From: Amyelois transitella
Taxonomy: Eukaryota > Arthropoda > Insecta > Lepidoptera > Pyralidae
Direction: 5' to 3'
NCBI RefSeq assembly: GCF_032362555.1
Contig: NC_083510.1
Span: 6,847,501-6,911,500 of the forward strand
Length of the DNA stretch: 64,000 bases
Of the stretch, positions 1 to 16,165 are shown piece by piece. How positions within the stretch are numbered: position 1 is the first letter of the stretch; the number at the start of each line of letters is the position of its first letter. The notes under the pieces were generated by a model. That model did not search any database. It saw nothing but the letters and a program-made list of their open reading frames with translations, and was not told the origin of the DNA. The position numbers and the translations under genes were made by a program.

Positions 1-95
1 TTTTTTTCACATTCTTACTCTACTATTTATGTAAACACATTCAATGTTCATAAATTTCTTTTTTACTGTTTTATGTCTTTTTTTTTACTATTTAG

Positions 96-3000
96 CCGCA
101 AAGACCTAGTGCTTCGGGGCTGCCAAGCTGACATCCTGCTGATCACGGGCATGCTTAGTCCCTACTCAAGCGTGGTGGAGAAGCTGTACAAAGAGCTAGA
201 TCGCGACAAAGTCACCATTCTCAAAGTGGAAAAAGCCGGAGATGTATTAGCTGAAGCTGTAAGTACTACTTTCAATCAATCATGAAAATAATAAAGGCTT
301 TATGACTTGTTTACTAAATCATTAAATAATTATTTTTTATAAATTAAAGACATTTATTAAAAAACTGATTAACTTAGTGATATATATCAACCCATGATCT
401 GCTTGCAAGCCTAATCCACTTGGTCTAGCTGACCTTTGGCTTGCTATCTCTTTACACGCAGTGCACGGTGCACGGCTCTTTGTGTGAGAATCATCCCTAA
501 ATGAGACTTGTTTGAGATATGGTATGCAATACTCTTTCAATTCCCTTACTAACAAAATACTTATATTCTGTTTCCTTTTTTTTAATCATCGACCCTGTAC
601 ACATTGATGGAATTGCAAATGCAATCTGTGTCAATGTATTCGACACTAACCGGTTCCTTTACGCAGAACATAGTTTACTATCTTTTGAAATTTTAATGGT
701 CTGCGGCATAACTTTCACTATTGAACCGTCTATAGGAAAGTAAGATGAAAATGAAGAGCATTACGATATTTATAGATTTCGCATGTTTTTAATTATAATC
801 AAAACGTGTCTATGTATTTTATTAAGTTATTTGGTTATTGTTAGGTTTTCGTTTCATATTCCTAAGATCTTTCTTAAAAGACAGAAGAAATAAAGATATG
901 AACATATAGCCTCTAGTTGCCTCGTCTTCTAACACAGCAGTTTATTCATAATTCTATTGTTCCCACCTATTAACCAAATGCAAAATATTTTAATTAACTT
1001 AATCATTATTATAATAAATGTGTCTGGTTAGAATTTTAATGAGTTTAAAGCGTCATTTGGAAAAGTGAATAAATGAACTACTATTGTGTACCATTCACAT
1101 TTAAAAGTGGGTACTATATAGATAAGACCTCAATGCATGAATAGGTAGGAACGTAGATAAATACTACTATCTCAGTTTACATATACCTATGTGGTACTTA
1201 TATAGATTGCAAACCTCGAGCGCGATGCGAACTGCATTATTACGAAAATTGCAACGATTGCTATCCCCACTATCCAATTCAGTTGAATTTTACACTGCGA
1301 GGCAAAACCTAGGGGCCATTCCGTAAATTGTATTACCCTTAAATAAAAAGAACATATATTTAACTGAATGTAGTTAAATATATATATATTTTATTTTAGT
1401 AAAACTTATGAGTTTTACTCTTTAATGTAATGTAAGCATTATCATTTGTGTTGTCTTAAATTTTAGGTTCTATTATTATTTATTAAAAAAAGAATTGTTA
1501 TTAACCATCAACGTAACATATAACAAAACAGTAAAAAAAAAATTGGCTGTAAATTGAGTATATTTAAAAAAAAATATTTTTTACGATAAAGAAATAGTAA
1601 CCAAGCTAGAATTAAAAAAAAGTCATGTCTGTTTGTATGCTTCTTTGTATACGCTAATCTCCGGAACTACTAAACGGATTTGAATGAGACTTTTTTTGTT
1701 GTATAGCTCTTATGCCTGGCCAACATATAGGCTATACCTATTTATTTTGAAATCTGATATCGAACCAATCAGCTCAGCTAAACTATAGGAAATATCGAAA
1801 AGACGTCTTAACAAAAGTTGGTGAACCTAATGAGCATTTTCTGTTGCCGTATAAAAATCGAAGATCTGGAACACCTGATGCAGAATCATTATAGCCAGCT
1901 ATATCATCCGAATTATGGAAAAGACGTCTTAACAAAAGTTGTTCAACCTGATGAGCATTTTCTTTTGGCGAAAAAAATGGAAGATCGAGATCATGTGATG
2001 TGGAAGCCAAAGTTATTATATACTTTTTTAATACTAAGGTAATAACCTTAACCTTCGTATTTCCAATAACACGCAAACGGAGTTACGGGCAACAACTAGT
2101 TTTATACATAAAGGTTGGACTTCAGAAATGTCTAAGATTTGAACCTTTGAAAAATTGTTGTCAATTTATTGTACCTACTCATATAAAGTAAATTTAAATG
2201 GTCAATAATTTACCAAATAAATACTTACTAGTTGTATACTTTGCAATGGCAACTAATTTTGCCCGGCCGTGTAGCCGCACGCAATCTTCGCGTAGATTAT
2301 TACACAACATCGAAAGTCTACTGGACGGCATCAAGTCTATTTAGCGGGTGTGCACCCGAGCAAACCCACGTGGGTTTGGAGGTCATTTATTATCTAACAA
2401 AAAATAAGCCCCACCTACCGAACCACGCCGCGAGATGAAATTAAATAACAATCGTAAGAAATGATTGACAGCATCATCAAGTAAGAACCAAGTGTTTATA
2501 TTTGAAGTCGAAAGAGCAAGTCGCTCAATTCCGTACAGAACTTCGAATCACAATGTCGGTGATTTTGTTGATTGCTGAAATAATTTTTATCGGAGGATTG
2601 ATTGTCGGACTGTACCAGAAGAACACGAATTTAATATGCAAATCCAAAAAACGACTTGATGGCAAGACTGTCATCGTTACAGGTGGTACCAGTGGAATGG
2701 GACTAGAAATCGCAATAGATTTTGCACACAGAGGAGCTAAGGTCATCGTAGCATGTCCATTTGAAGATGAGGGCTACAACGGAAAAAAGAAGATCATCGA
2801 AAGTTCTGGCAATGAAAATGTTATTTTCAAATTTTTGGACTTATCATCTTTGGAATCTGTCAGAAAGTTTGCTGCAGATATTTTACAAACAGAGGACAGA
2901 TTGGATATTCTAGTGAACAACGCGGGCCTCGGTACCGGAGGCAGGCGCACCACCGCGGATGGAATGAACTTTATCATGCAAGTAAATTATTTCGGGTCTT

Positions 3001-5062
3001 TTTTATTGACACTTTTACTCCTACCGCTTCTGAAAAAAACTGGCGAATCTCAAGAACCGAGTAGGATTGTAAATACGGCATCTGTTTTGCACAGCTTAGG
3101 AAGAATAAACTTCAAGAATTGGAATGAACCGAAAATGAATATTTTTTCTTATTCGAATAGTAAAATGTGTGTTGTTTTGTTTACACGTGAACTAGCAAAG
3201 CGATTAAAAAAGTCTAATGTTGTTGTGAGTGCCGTAGACCCTGGTGCTGTTGGTACAAAAATCTTCTTAACAGCTGTTGGGAGAGGATTCGGATCTTTTG
3301 TATCGTTCATATTCTTAGTACTATTCAAGCAACCTTGGGAAGGTGCGCAAACAGCGATATATGCTGCAGTAAGCAATAGTGCTGGTAAAGTCAGTGGTGA
3401 ATTTTTCAGAAATTGTAAAATCGCAAGACCCGCATCAAGATGTTACGATGACAAACTCGCTATGAAAGTGTGGGAGGAATCAATTAGGCTGGTGAAATTG
3501 AAGGACGAGGAATGCATTTAGTGATAAAACGATTGTTAAGTGAATTATGTTATACCTAATATTCGTAATAGGATGTTAAAGTATTATCCATATAGTTACT
3601 TCATGTGTACGAAACTAGGAATTTCTTGTGTGCGGAACTGCGGAGTGAATTCCCCGGTACGGCCAGTTAAACGTAGTTGTATCAAGGGTCGATAGCGGAT
3701 ATCAGTCATTTTCATTAATGTATGCAGGTTTAACTTTGAATTATTGGGTTTTCAGGTGGATATACTTAATTGTTACCTTATTCATGTAAATGCTTAAGCA
3801 TTGATTAAGCATCGTTTATTAACAAGACATAATTTCAGTATTTTTAAATGTGACCAATATTGTAGAGATGAAATGTCCTTTTTTATACCATAGGTACATT
3901 CGTTTTTATTTTATGGTTGTCCTTGTACCATTATTTCATATCAATTTATCGGCTACCGAACACAAAAATCTAAATACTTACATTATATATTAAAGATGTT
4001 CGTTAAAGCAACATAATGTGAAAATGTAAATTAAATATTGTTATTTAACTAAATAAAATATTGTTACTTTACAATAACATAAAAAATCAAGGTAAATGAA
4101 TTTAAATTTATACGAATTATAGACTTAGAACAAGGACTGAAAGCCAAAGGACTATTCTTAAAACAATATCTTAAAATGTTTTGTAAAAAAAATTTAAGCG
4201 TACAGATTAGGTATTTATTTTTATATTTACTATTAAGATTTGAGGAATAGTAAATATTGATATTTTAAAAATGAATAGATACCTATTCAGAATATACTTC
4301 AGATATATATCCGATATATCTGATGTATGATCTGCATCTTCGACAAATACAATATTACAATAGCTAGACATAAAGCTTTTGTAACATAAATAATTAATGT
4401 TTCCGTTGTATTTATTGGTTTTGATATAAGTATTTATATAAATCTTAATAAGTGGTATCATGATTTCAATGGTTTAGTTAATATTTATTCAAAATAAAGA
4501 TTTGAAACATCACTATATTTTATTATATATATTATCATTAAGATATTTAAATATTTTAATAGAGACTAACTTAATGTTTTCCTGCTCATATGAATTCCTT
4601 CAAAAATGCCTTATTTCCTAGGTCATCTACAGTTCATATAGGTTTCTTTGACACAAAATAAACAAATGTTAAATGATATTAAGAGTTATCTCAACAATAG
4701 GTACCTAATTGCCGTTTAAGTACCTAATTAATATCACATTAATAACCTAAGAATGCTATTTTATTGGCTAATACCTACTAATCCTATCCTATTAATAATT
4801 ATAAATGCGAAAGTTTGTAAGGATAAAGTGATTCAATAACTACATTATTAAGCTAACCTTTTATAAATTTCAGCCGGCAAAAGTGGCCCAATCGCTGCTG
4901 CTCTTCTGCCAAGGCCAGGGTCAGCTGACGTCACTGCCCCCACCAGGCGTGGAAAGGCGCATGTCTCGTGCCATGTCCATGGAGGAGTACGACAAGCCCA
5001 ACATCAGACGGCTGTCCCTCACGCCCAGCGTGTCTGACTCCCCACCCCCCAGGAAATTGTAG
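96..5062 (+). CDS. MESK2: NDRG family protein (MESK2 orthologue), C-terminal two exons
   Basis: Two exons are visible: 96-258 (acceptor TTTAG before 96, donor GTAAGT at 259, phase 0) and 4874-5062 (acceptor TTTCAG, stop TAG 5060-5062). The gene starts upstream of the window. The first exon has the NDRG alpha/beta-hydrolase-fold stretch DILLITGMLSPYSSVVEKLY and ends KAGDVLAEA. The second runs PAKVAQSLLLFCQGQGQL and ends in the Ser/Arg-rich tail with MSMEEYDKPNIRRLSLTP, the hallmark of insect MESK2/NDRG. NDRG proteins are hydrolase-fold proteins without a working catalytic triad, linked to stress, differentiation and Ras/ERK signalling. The RRMS and RRLS sites in the tail look like basophilic-kinase targets (inference). 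The 4.6-kb intron contains a complete SDR gene on the same strand. Confidence 0.88.
259..2552. other. Intronic sequence of NDRG gene before the nested SDR
   Basis: AT-rich intron DNA. A degraded lepidopteran repeat with the phrase CTAATCTCCGGAACTACTAA lies near 1650-1780, and an imperfect tandem duplication spans about 1790-2010 (separate entry). About 2260-2440 is richer in G and C and precedes the nested SDR, so it may hold that gene's promoter or 5' UTR. I see no splice-flanked NDRG exon here. Confidence 0.5.
1790..2010. repeat. Imperfect tandem duplication, unit about 125 bp
   Basis: The block GGAAAAGACGTCTTAACAAA, then an AGTTG...AACCT...ATGAGCATTTTCT stretch, occurs near 1790-1850 and again near 1914-1965 with about ten differences, and both copies continue into a GAAGATC..GA segment. 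A short plus-strand frame runs through it, but nothing suggests a real protein. It may be a fragment of a larger repeat or an old local duplication. Confidence 0.6.
2553..3521 (+). CDS. Retinol dehydrogenase-like short-chain dehydrogenase (SDR1), nested and intronless
   Basis: This intact 322-residue reading frame starts at ATG 2553. The frame is open further upstream without an ATG, and the paralogue at 38135 starts at the matching place. Residues 2-22 form a hydrophobic N-terminal segment, likely a membrane anchor, as in RDH11/RDH14-type enzymes. Classical SDR features are TGGTSGMG (about 43-50, Rossmann turn), NNAG (122-125), Asn145 in MQVNYFG, Ser177 in NTASVLH, and the YSNSK catalytic pair (Tyr200, Lys204). 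Such enzymes oxidise or reduce retinoids, steroids or other lipid alcohols and aldehydes with NAD(P)H; the substrate cannot be read from sequence. The usual ACR of this family reads ACP here. The gene sits in the last NDRG intron on the same strand, has no introns, and matches SDR2 closely over its whole length. Confidence 0.9.
   Translation: MSVILLIAEIIFIGGLIVGLYQKNTNLICKSKKRLDGKTVIVTGGTSGMGLEIAIDFAHRGAKVIVACPFEDEGYNGKKKIIESSGNENVIFKFLDLSSLESVRKFAADILQTEDRLDILVNNAGLGTGGRRTTADGMNFIMQVNYFGSFLLTLLLLPLLKKTGESQEPSRIVNTASVLHSLGRINFKNWNEPKMNIFSYSNSKMCVVLFTRELAKRLKKSNVVVSAVDPGAVGTKIFLTAVGRGFGSFVSFIFLVLFKQPWEGAQTAIYAAVSNSAGKVSGEFFRNCKIARPASRCYDDKLAMKVWEESIRLVKLKDEECI
3522..4873. other. SDR1 3' flank and remainder of NDRG intron
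   Basis: AT-rich DNA after the SDR1 stop. AATAAA hexamers at 4052-4057 and 4493-4498 are candidate poly(A) signals for SDR1; neither can be confirmed. Tract-rich sequence then leads to the NDRG acceptor at 4872-4873. No other coding exon is evident. Confidence 0.45.
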
Positions 5063-6138
5063 GGTAAAGCCGTGGCCGACTCGCTACCCGAGTAGGCATG
5101 AGGCTGGGAAAATGAAACCACCGAAGAAAGATATGGAAAGAGTAAATTTGGTGCCGTTTCACAATCAGGATACATGGTTATCTTAACGACAATTTATTTA
5201 TTCTTCTAGTTCATACTGTAGGAAAGTAGGTCGTTAAAACAACGTTTCTAAGCCTTGCTGCATAGAGATGCTAGGAGGGAGACCTATTAAACTGTATAGG
5301 TAATACATTATCAAACATTACATGAAATACCATAATTTGTACCTACGATTATATATCTATATGATTTCTATTGCAAATATGAATCTATTTTTAAAATTTA
5401 AAGCTACCTACTAAATGAATTTAGTATTAGCTTAGTAATAATGTAATATTATTTAGTATCGTAATTATATTGTTTACTGTTGTAATAATGTAATCATAAG
5501 TCGACCTTTTGTGCCATACAGATTATATACATATATTGTATAGATAAACTTTTTCTCCATAATGCATATAGGTTAAACGAGTTTTGATTTGTCGAATATT
5601 CAGATATTGATTTGTGTAGTGTATTACAACTTTACTTACATTTTTCAAGATTTTTTCCACAGGAAAGAATCACCTGTTATTAAGCGTTTTACCTCTACTA
5701 TTACCTGTTATATATTATCTTTCGACATTTATTATCACAAATTAAACGTAGATTTGTTAAAATGTTTATTATACTCGTTGTTGGTTTGAAATGTTAGGTT
5801 TAGCAATGTTAACAGGCAAATTACGTGTCTATTGTCATATATATATATATATAGAATGATCCATACTATATAAGTCATTTTAAATTGCGGAAACTTGAAC
5901 CTATTATAAATATTTTCTAGAGATAAAATAACATAAATGTTAAATAAGTAAAATATGAGTAATTGTTAATGTGAATTTTTTTAATTTAAGTATTTATGAG
6001 GGATTTCCCCTCAACAAATATATAGGTAGATAGGTACTTCGGTATTTATGTGCCCTTATATCTAGAATGGCGCATGATAAAATTCACCGCTAGGTGTGGC
6101 TAATAAGAAAATATTATGATGTACCTAGTTATTGAATG

Positions 6139-6155
6139 AATAAATTACAAATAAA
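6139..6155 (+). terminator. Candidate poly(A) signals of the NDRG gene
   Basis: Two overlapping-range AATAAA hexamers (6139-6144 and 6150-6155) follow a 1.1-kb AT-rich 3' UTR after the NDRG stop and are followed by a T/GT-rich stretch (TTTTTTAATGTTCTATTTG). Position and spacing suit a 3' end, but other hexamers exist in the UTR. Confidence 0.45.
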
Positions 6156-6526
6156 TATTTTTTAATGTTCTATTTGCTTTATTATAGATATGAAGGCTGA
6201 TCACAGAGCATTACTACCGTCCTGTTATACCTCGAAAGGATCTCAATGTAAATCGTTCAACCATTGAATTAATTATTTTTTTCAACAACTTGCTTAGCTG
6301 ATACTCGCGACTTTATAAGCTTTATAAGAGACTAAGTATGTAAATAATGTCTATGTCAGTTTTTAGCTCGTTCCTTCTATTATTGAGGACTAAACGGAGA
6401 CTCCGTATTTTGTCTAAAAAAAAATTCTACCTTTTAAAAATTCTTGAAAAACTACCCATAGTTAGTTGTCCTGTTCCAGTCAACCGAATTTTTTTTCAGG
6501 TTTATTTTAGTTTTTACTAGCTGTTG

Positions 6527-7133
6527 CCCGCGACTTCGTCCGCGTAAATTTCGAGTTGAATCTTGATCATACAGTCAGACACAGACAGACAGACAAAAAA
6601 AGTAAAAAAAAATTCTCTATCCGTTTCAATCAAAATATTAAATGTACTGACAAAATATTTTTACCGTTTTATTATATGTAGTATTTATGTTAGATTTTCT
6701 GTTTTTTTTAAATAAAATACTCAAACAATAAAAAAAATATTTTTAATAAAAATAAAAATATATATAACTGATTTTCACTTATATTTATATGTTATAGGTA
6801 TTATGCTGTCGTACAATGATGTGTTTGAATTTTAAATTTCGTAAGTTATTTGCAGGCAAACTCATGGCTTGAGTTCATTCAAATATCGATAACTTTTTTT
6901 AGTGAACCGATTTTGATGAAACCGATTTACTTAAAGCAATTGGTGAAAGTTTTAAGTAAATCGGTTCAGTACTTTCGGAGATAAAATATAATATAGGAGA
7001 CAAACAGACAAGAAATTAAAAGAAATATTTTTGCTTTCTATTAAGTATTCATTCTAAGTGTCCCTCTATCCATTTCAGTCAAAAATACTAAATGTACAGA
7101 CAAAATATTTTTACTGTTTTATTATAGTATAGA
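6527..7133 (-). mobile_element. Helitron-like non-autonomous element with internal direct repeats
   Basis: Read on the minus strand it starts TCTATACTATAATA and ends with a GC-rich hairpin (CGCGGACGAAGTCGCGGGC) followed by CTAG, the same termini as the other Helitron-like copies in the window. Two diverged direct repeats of about 85 bp lie at about 6616-6700 and 7065-7150, both with ATGTAC.GACAAAATATTTTTAC. Helitron assignment rests on the TC start and the hairpin plus CTAG end. Confidence 0.55.
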
Positions 7134-7234
7134 TTATGTTAGACTTTTACACACCATAGTGTGTAGAAGTATTTTTCTATCTTGCCCTTGTAATATACTA
7201 CCAATCTTACTAGTAGTAGCTACCGATGGGGTCA

Positions 7235-7400
7235 AAAAGTCCTTGAGTGAAGACCATATACCGGAAAGCGCAGCGAAGGACCCTTCAAAGATGGACCGAT
7301 GATCTCCAATAGAGCGAAGTGGTAATCAATGGGTGAGGTATATACCTACTTAGCAGTGGTCTTCCTACGGCTGAAGTGATGACGATGATGATGATTGATA
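7235..7400 (+). mobile_element. 3' end of an RTE-type LINE
   Basis: The segment holds degraded C-terminal reverse-transcriptase coding sequence (GATGGACCGATGATCTCC, AGCAGTGGTCTTCCTACGGC) followed by a (GATGATGAT)n tail, the typical 3' end of RTE-clade LINEs in Lepidoptera. It is truncated at the 5' end and cannot code for a working enzyme. Confidence 0.6.
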
Positions 7401-8394
7401 GTAAACAGGTTCTGCTGGAGTATGTGCTCTCTGGCATGGCCCAAAAACATTTGATATTTCAGTCAAACTTACTTTTTTTACTTACATATTTTAGGAATTT
7501 GCTACAAATATTTTAACCACAGATGCATATTAAAAGAGTAAATATTATTAATTATCCGTGACTGGGTTCTGCCAGGTGGCATATTAATACTTTTTCTAAA
7601 CCCTTACAGCGCTTCTCACACCATTAGAGGGCCTCGCAAAACGTACCTTAACCATATTGTTGCCACCACTGCCAAGGCCTTCGGAGAACTGGTAGGTTCC
7701 TTCAACCTAACTTTCGATACATAACGGTAAGTTACTAACAACTATATGACTTTAATAAAACAAATTTATCGAAAATAAAACAATTTATTGAAACGTGGAC
7801 ATAAACTGTACAAAACTTTCAAAACTTTTTCAAAATAGTTTCACGACACTGATAGACAGGCACAAAATACTACACAATTACACTTAAATAAAGACATCTC
7901 ACTTGCGTCACGGGTCATGGGTTCGAAAAGAAAAATGTTTTGTTTCTCTAGCGCGTATTTGCTTTTAAAATTTAGAAAAACTCCAATAAGAAAAAAAAAA
8001 CGTCGCAAGACTGCCCGCTAAAGAAACGCTTCAAGGGAGCTCTCACTTCAAGACTGCAAGGAAGGAATGGAGTAAGCAACTCGAGCATCACCCGACCTCC
8101 GCGGATATTTTCGAACCTTTAAATAATTTCCCAGGTCTGCCATAATAACTTTTATATAATCATGCGGCCGCTGTTTTGTGCATCCGCTTCGGTGGCGACG
8201 CTACCAGTCGCCTTGGGTTCGCACTGAATACAGTGGCACTTACTAAGTGCAGGCAAATCTTTGTATAAATTCACTTATCCTTTAGCCTCAATATTTTCCA
8301 AATCTCAATAGTACATACAGTGGTTGCCTCACTGCATGCAGTTGGCCAGTTCGTGCACGAATGTGACGCGGCGGGTGGCTTTAGGGGCGTGACA
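7401..8394. other. Intergenic region and alpha-tubulin 3' UTR
   Basis: No confident gene. The segment at about 7606-7693 is less AT-rich and sits between splice-like CTTACAG and CTGGTAGG, with an open frame reading ASHTIRGPRKTYLNHIVATT, but nothing in the window connects to it. The portion next to 8395 should be tubulin 3' UTR. Confidence 0.35.
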
Positions 8395-13311
<4,917 letters not shown>

Positions 13312-14753
13312 TATGGACACTGATAATTTTGTTTATTCTGATATAAAAATAAATATAAAAACTGATTAAAATATCAATAAATCGCTACAAAAATTTTACT
13401 GGAACTGAAATTTTGAAAAAAATGCGAATCAGTGCCCTCTTGATGGGCCGGATGGATCGTTTATTAATTTTTATTCCGTTTTTGAATTTTGTTGTTCAAT
13501 AAATAAAAACTTTCAATTGCCAGTAGTGTCTAGTTATTTTGAAAATTATAACAAGGAGGCTTATATCTATACCTTAAGATGGAGAGAGGGAATTTTGAGC
13601 CATATTTATAAAATACCTTTGATTTATTAGTCCTTATTCCTTACGGATTTGATATTCATTGATAGTTTCGAAAAATCTGAAGGTTGTTTAATTCTTTAAA
13701 AGTCTTAATGATTAAGAAACCTACAATATATTTCAAAGTAATATTGGTATGCAATTCAATTCTTGATCGTTTAAGACAAAAGATGAACCTGTCCACGTAA
13801 ATTAAAAAAATTCTGGTCTGTGGTCACAAAGCCGAGGGTGGAGAGTATTTATACGTTGCAAGTAGGGCACTGAGTTGGGGTCCTCCCCCATAACTATTAG
13901 GGCACAATGGCAGATCGATGGGACCAACCGTTGGGCAGGGTGCGTCTGTGTCTGGACCCTTACGATATTATGTTATTTAATTCACTCTTTTATCCTCGCT
14001 AGAAATCTAACAAGAGTTGGTAGCTTGAGTTTGTATTCTTAGCATATTAAATCAGTTTTCTAATAGTTACCTATGTTTTTTATACTTATTTTTAATATAC
14101 ACATAAAATCACGCTTATTCCCCGAAAGGGTAGGCAGAGACTACGTCATTCCAATTGCCACGACCTTTAACGATTACGATTTATAACATTTCGTGTTCAC
14201 ATTGCAAGAACATTGTTATGCTATTTTATGAAATCTGCAAAAAAGAGTTTAGCCGGAAAAAAATTGGATATCTATGTTTTATTATCAAAGATAATTAAGT
14301 TCCTAGTTTAATTTTAATATAAAGGTACCTAAACTTACCCAAATTTTCATACGAGTACAAAATGTCAATTGAATTTAAATTTACACAGGATTGTATTGTA
14401 ATTTCCATTGTATTAACAAAAATATTATAAAGTGATGGTTAATATACCTACAAGTATGCCTTGTATACTTAAATAATGCTTTTCTTAATCGAAAAGTCGT
14501 TTTATCCTTGTTTTCTTCGAAGTCAAACATTAATTTGTTATATCGGTAAGTAGAACTAGCCGGGATTAGCAATAAAGAAAAAATCTGATTTAGAAAACCA
14601 GAAATAGAAGTAGCCTTCGTCATTCCTGTAGGTCTACTACCTGTTAACCTCTAAACGTGATTAAAATCGGTCCAGCAGGTAGTTTTGAGTTAATTCTTTA
14701 CAGGCATACTTATATAAAACTTATCACCTGGATATAAATAAGATAAAATACAA
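13312..14753. other. Intergenic region upstream of alpha-tubulin
   Basis: This should include the tubulin 5' UTR and promoter just past 13311, but no convincing TATA or initiator can be picked out. A fragment of the (TATG)n-tailed repeat family lies at about 14100-14175 (TTCCCCGAAAGGGTAGGCAG). No protein gene is supported. Confidence 0.4.
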
Positions 14754-15637
14754 TCTATACTAATATTATAAAGCTGAAGAGTTTGTTTTGTTTGTTTATT
14801 TGTTTGTTTGTTTGTTTAAACGCGCTAATCTCAGAAACTACTGAACCGATTTGAATAATTCTTTCACTGTTAGATAGTCTATTTATCGAGGAAGGCTATA
14901 GGCTACATTTTATCCCGGATTTCCTACGGGAAACGTCAACAATGCAGGTGTAAGTTGAATGAGTCGGCCATCTGCGAGCTTTCCACGCGAACGCTGCGCA
15001 AACCAACAAAGATATAGTAAAACAATGTACTAAAGATGTGAAGTACTCATTTTTTGCCACAAAAAAGTCCGCAAGAGCATATATCTATCTCTTAAGGTTT
15101 ACTTACAATAACCACTTTTATGTTCATTTTTTAAGATTATTTTTTCATTATAAACATGAGTTATTTTGAAACCAATTTTCTTTAATTCAGTATTAATCCT
15201 TATCCAAATAATTATGTTTATTACTTTCGGCTTTTCATGTAGACTAAAATTGCCATTTACAGTATATAAATCAGACGAATAGGTTTTGAGATATAGTCGT
15301 TATAAGCAATTTGCAGCGAAACATTTAATACGGCGAACCAGCGTTCTTTCTAATACGCGTGACCGCCTGACCTTTTATTTATTAAAATCGGACCAATAGT
15401 TTTGGAGATATATGCTAACATTGGTTTGCACAAACAAACACACAAACGCACAACCTCTCACCCTAAACGCATACATACGGTCTCCGTTCGGTCGCGGGTA
15501 ATTATGTGGGTCAAGTCGTCGCCAAGTCGCATAATAATTAGCAGCTATAATTGATAAAGCCGAGGAGGATGTTTGCAAAAATAAATATTATGCCCAAAAT
15601 AACTATTCCACGCGGACGAAGTCGCGGGCACAGCTAG
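14754..15637 (+). mobile_element. Helitron-like non-autonomous element
   Basis: It starts TCTATACTAATATTATAAAG, continues with a GTTT-rich stretch and CGCTAATCTCAGAAACTACTG, and ends CGCGGACGAAGTCGCGGGC followed by ACAGCTAG. The TC start, the 3' hairpin and the CTAG end match Helitron termini and recur in the other copies here. No Rep/helicase frame is present. Confidence 0.6.
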
Positions 15638-15643
15638 TAAATT

Positions 15644-16165
15644 ATATAAGTTCCGTACTTTAAAGGGAAAAACGGGACCTTATTACTAAACCTCTGTCTG
15701 TCTGTCCATCTGTGTGTCACCAGGCTGTATCTTATAAATCGGGATAATAAAAAGTTGAACTTTCACTGTATTTTCGTTGCCGATATAACAGCAAATGCTA
15801 AAAATTAAACAAATTAAAATATTTATGTACAGTAAACGCATATTTTTTCTTATTTTTTACTCAATATTAATACGGTAAAGAAGTGCCGTGTGTCGAAGTC
15901 CCAGCACTATAGAACTAGTCCACTCCATCTCTTTCCCATGGATGTCGTAACAGGCGACTAAGGGATAGGCTTACAAACTTGAGATTGTTCTGGTAGTCGT
16001 AGGCGATGGGCCAGCGACCTGGCACTATTTGAATCTCAAATCCATTATAAAGTCATACGCGCATAGACGTCATAATAGGTAGAAGTGAATAATAAAATTT
16101 AAGAGAAAACGTGATGATGTTACAGAACCCTTCGAACGTCCGACTCGCACTTGTCGGTTTTTTAT
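15644..16165 (+). repeat. Lepidopteran interspersed repeat ending GTCCGACTCGCACTTG
   Basis: It begins GTTCCGTACTTTAAAGGGAA with CTGTCTGTCTGTCC and ends GAACGTCCGACTCGCACTTG before a T run, the two ends of a common lepidopteran repeat. It is interrupted by a repeat copy at 15885-16050. Further copies are at 36595-37385 and 55335-55735. Confidence 0.5.
15885..16050 (+). repeat. SINE-like repeat copy nested in another repeat
   Basis: It begins GTGCCGTGTG and contains CTCCATCTCTTTCCCATGG, GTCGTAACAGGCGACTAAGG and GGCGATGGGCCAGCGACCTG, the head and middle of the (TATG)n-tailed family seen complete at 39680-39924 and 57161-57424. The 3' tail is missing. Confidence 0.6.

Noticed and set aside
7606-7693. 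Possible coding exon (ASHTIRGPRKTYLNHIVATT frame) between splice-like sites
   Set aside because: No neighbouring exon, no recognised family, and similar fragments are typical of degraded retroelements; not called as a gene.
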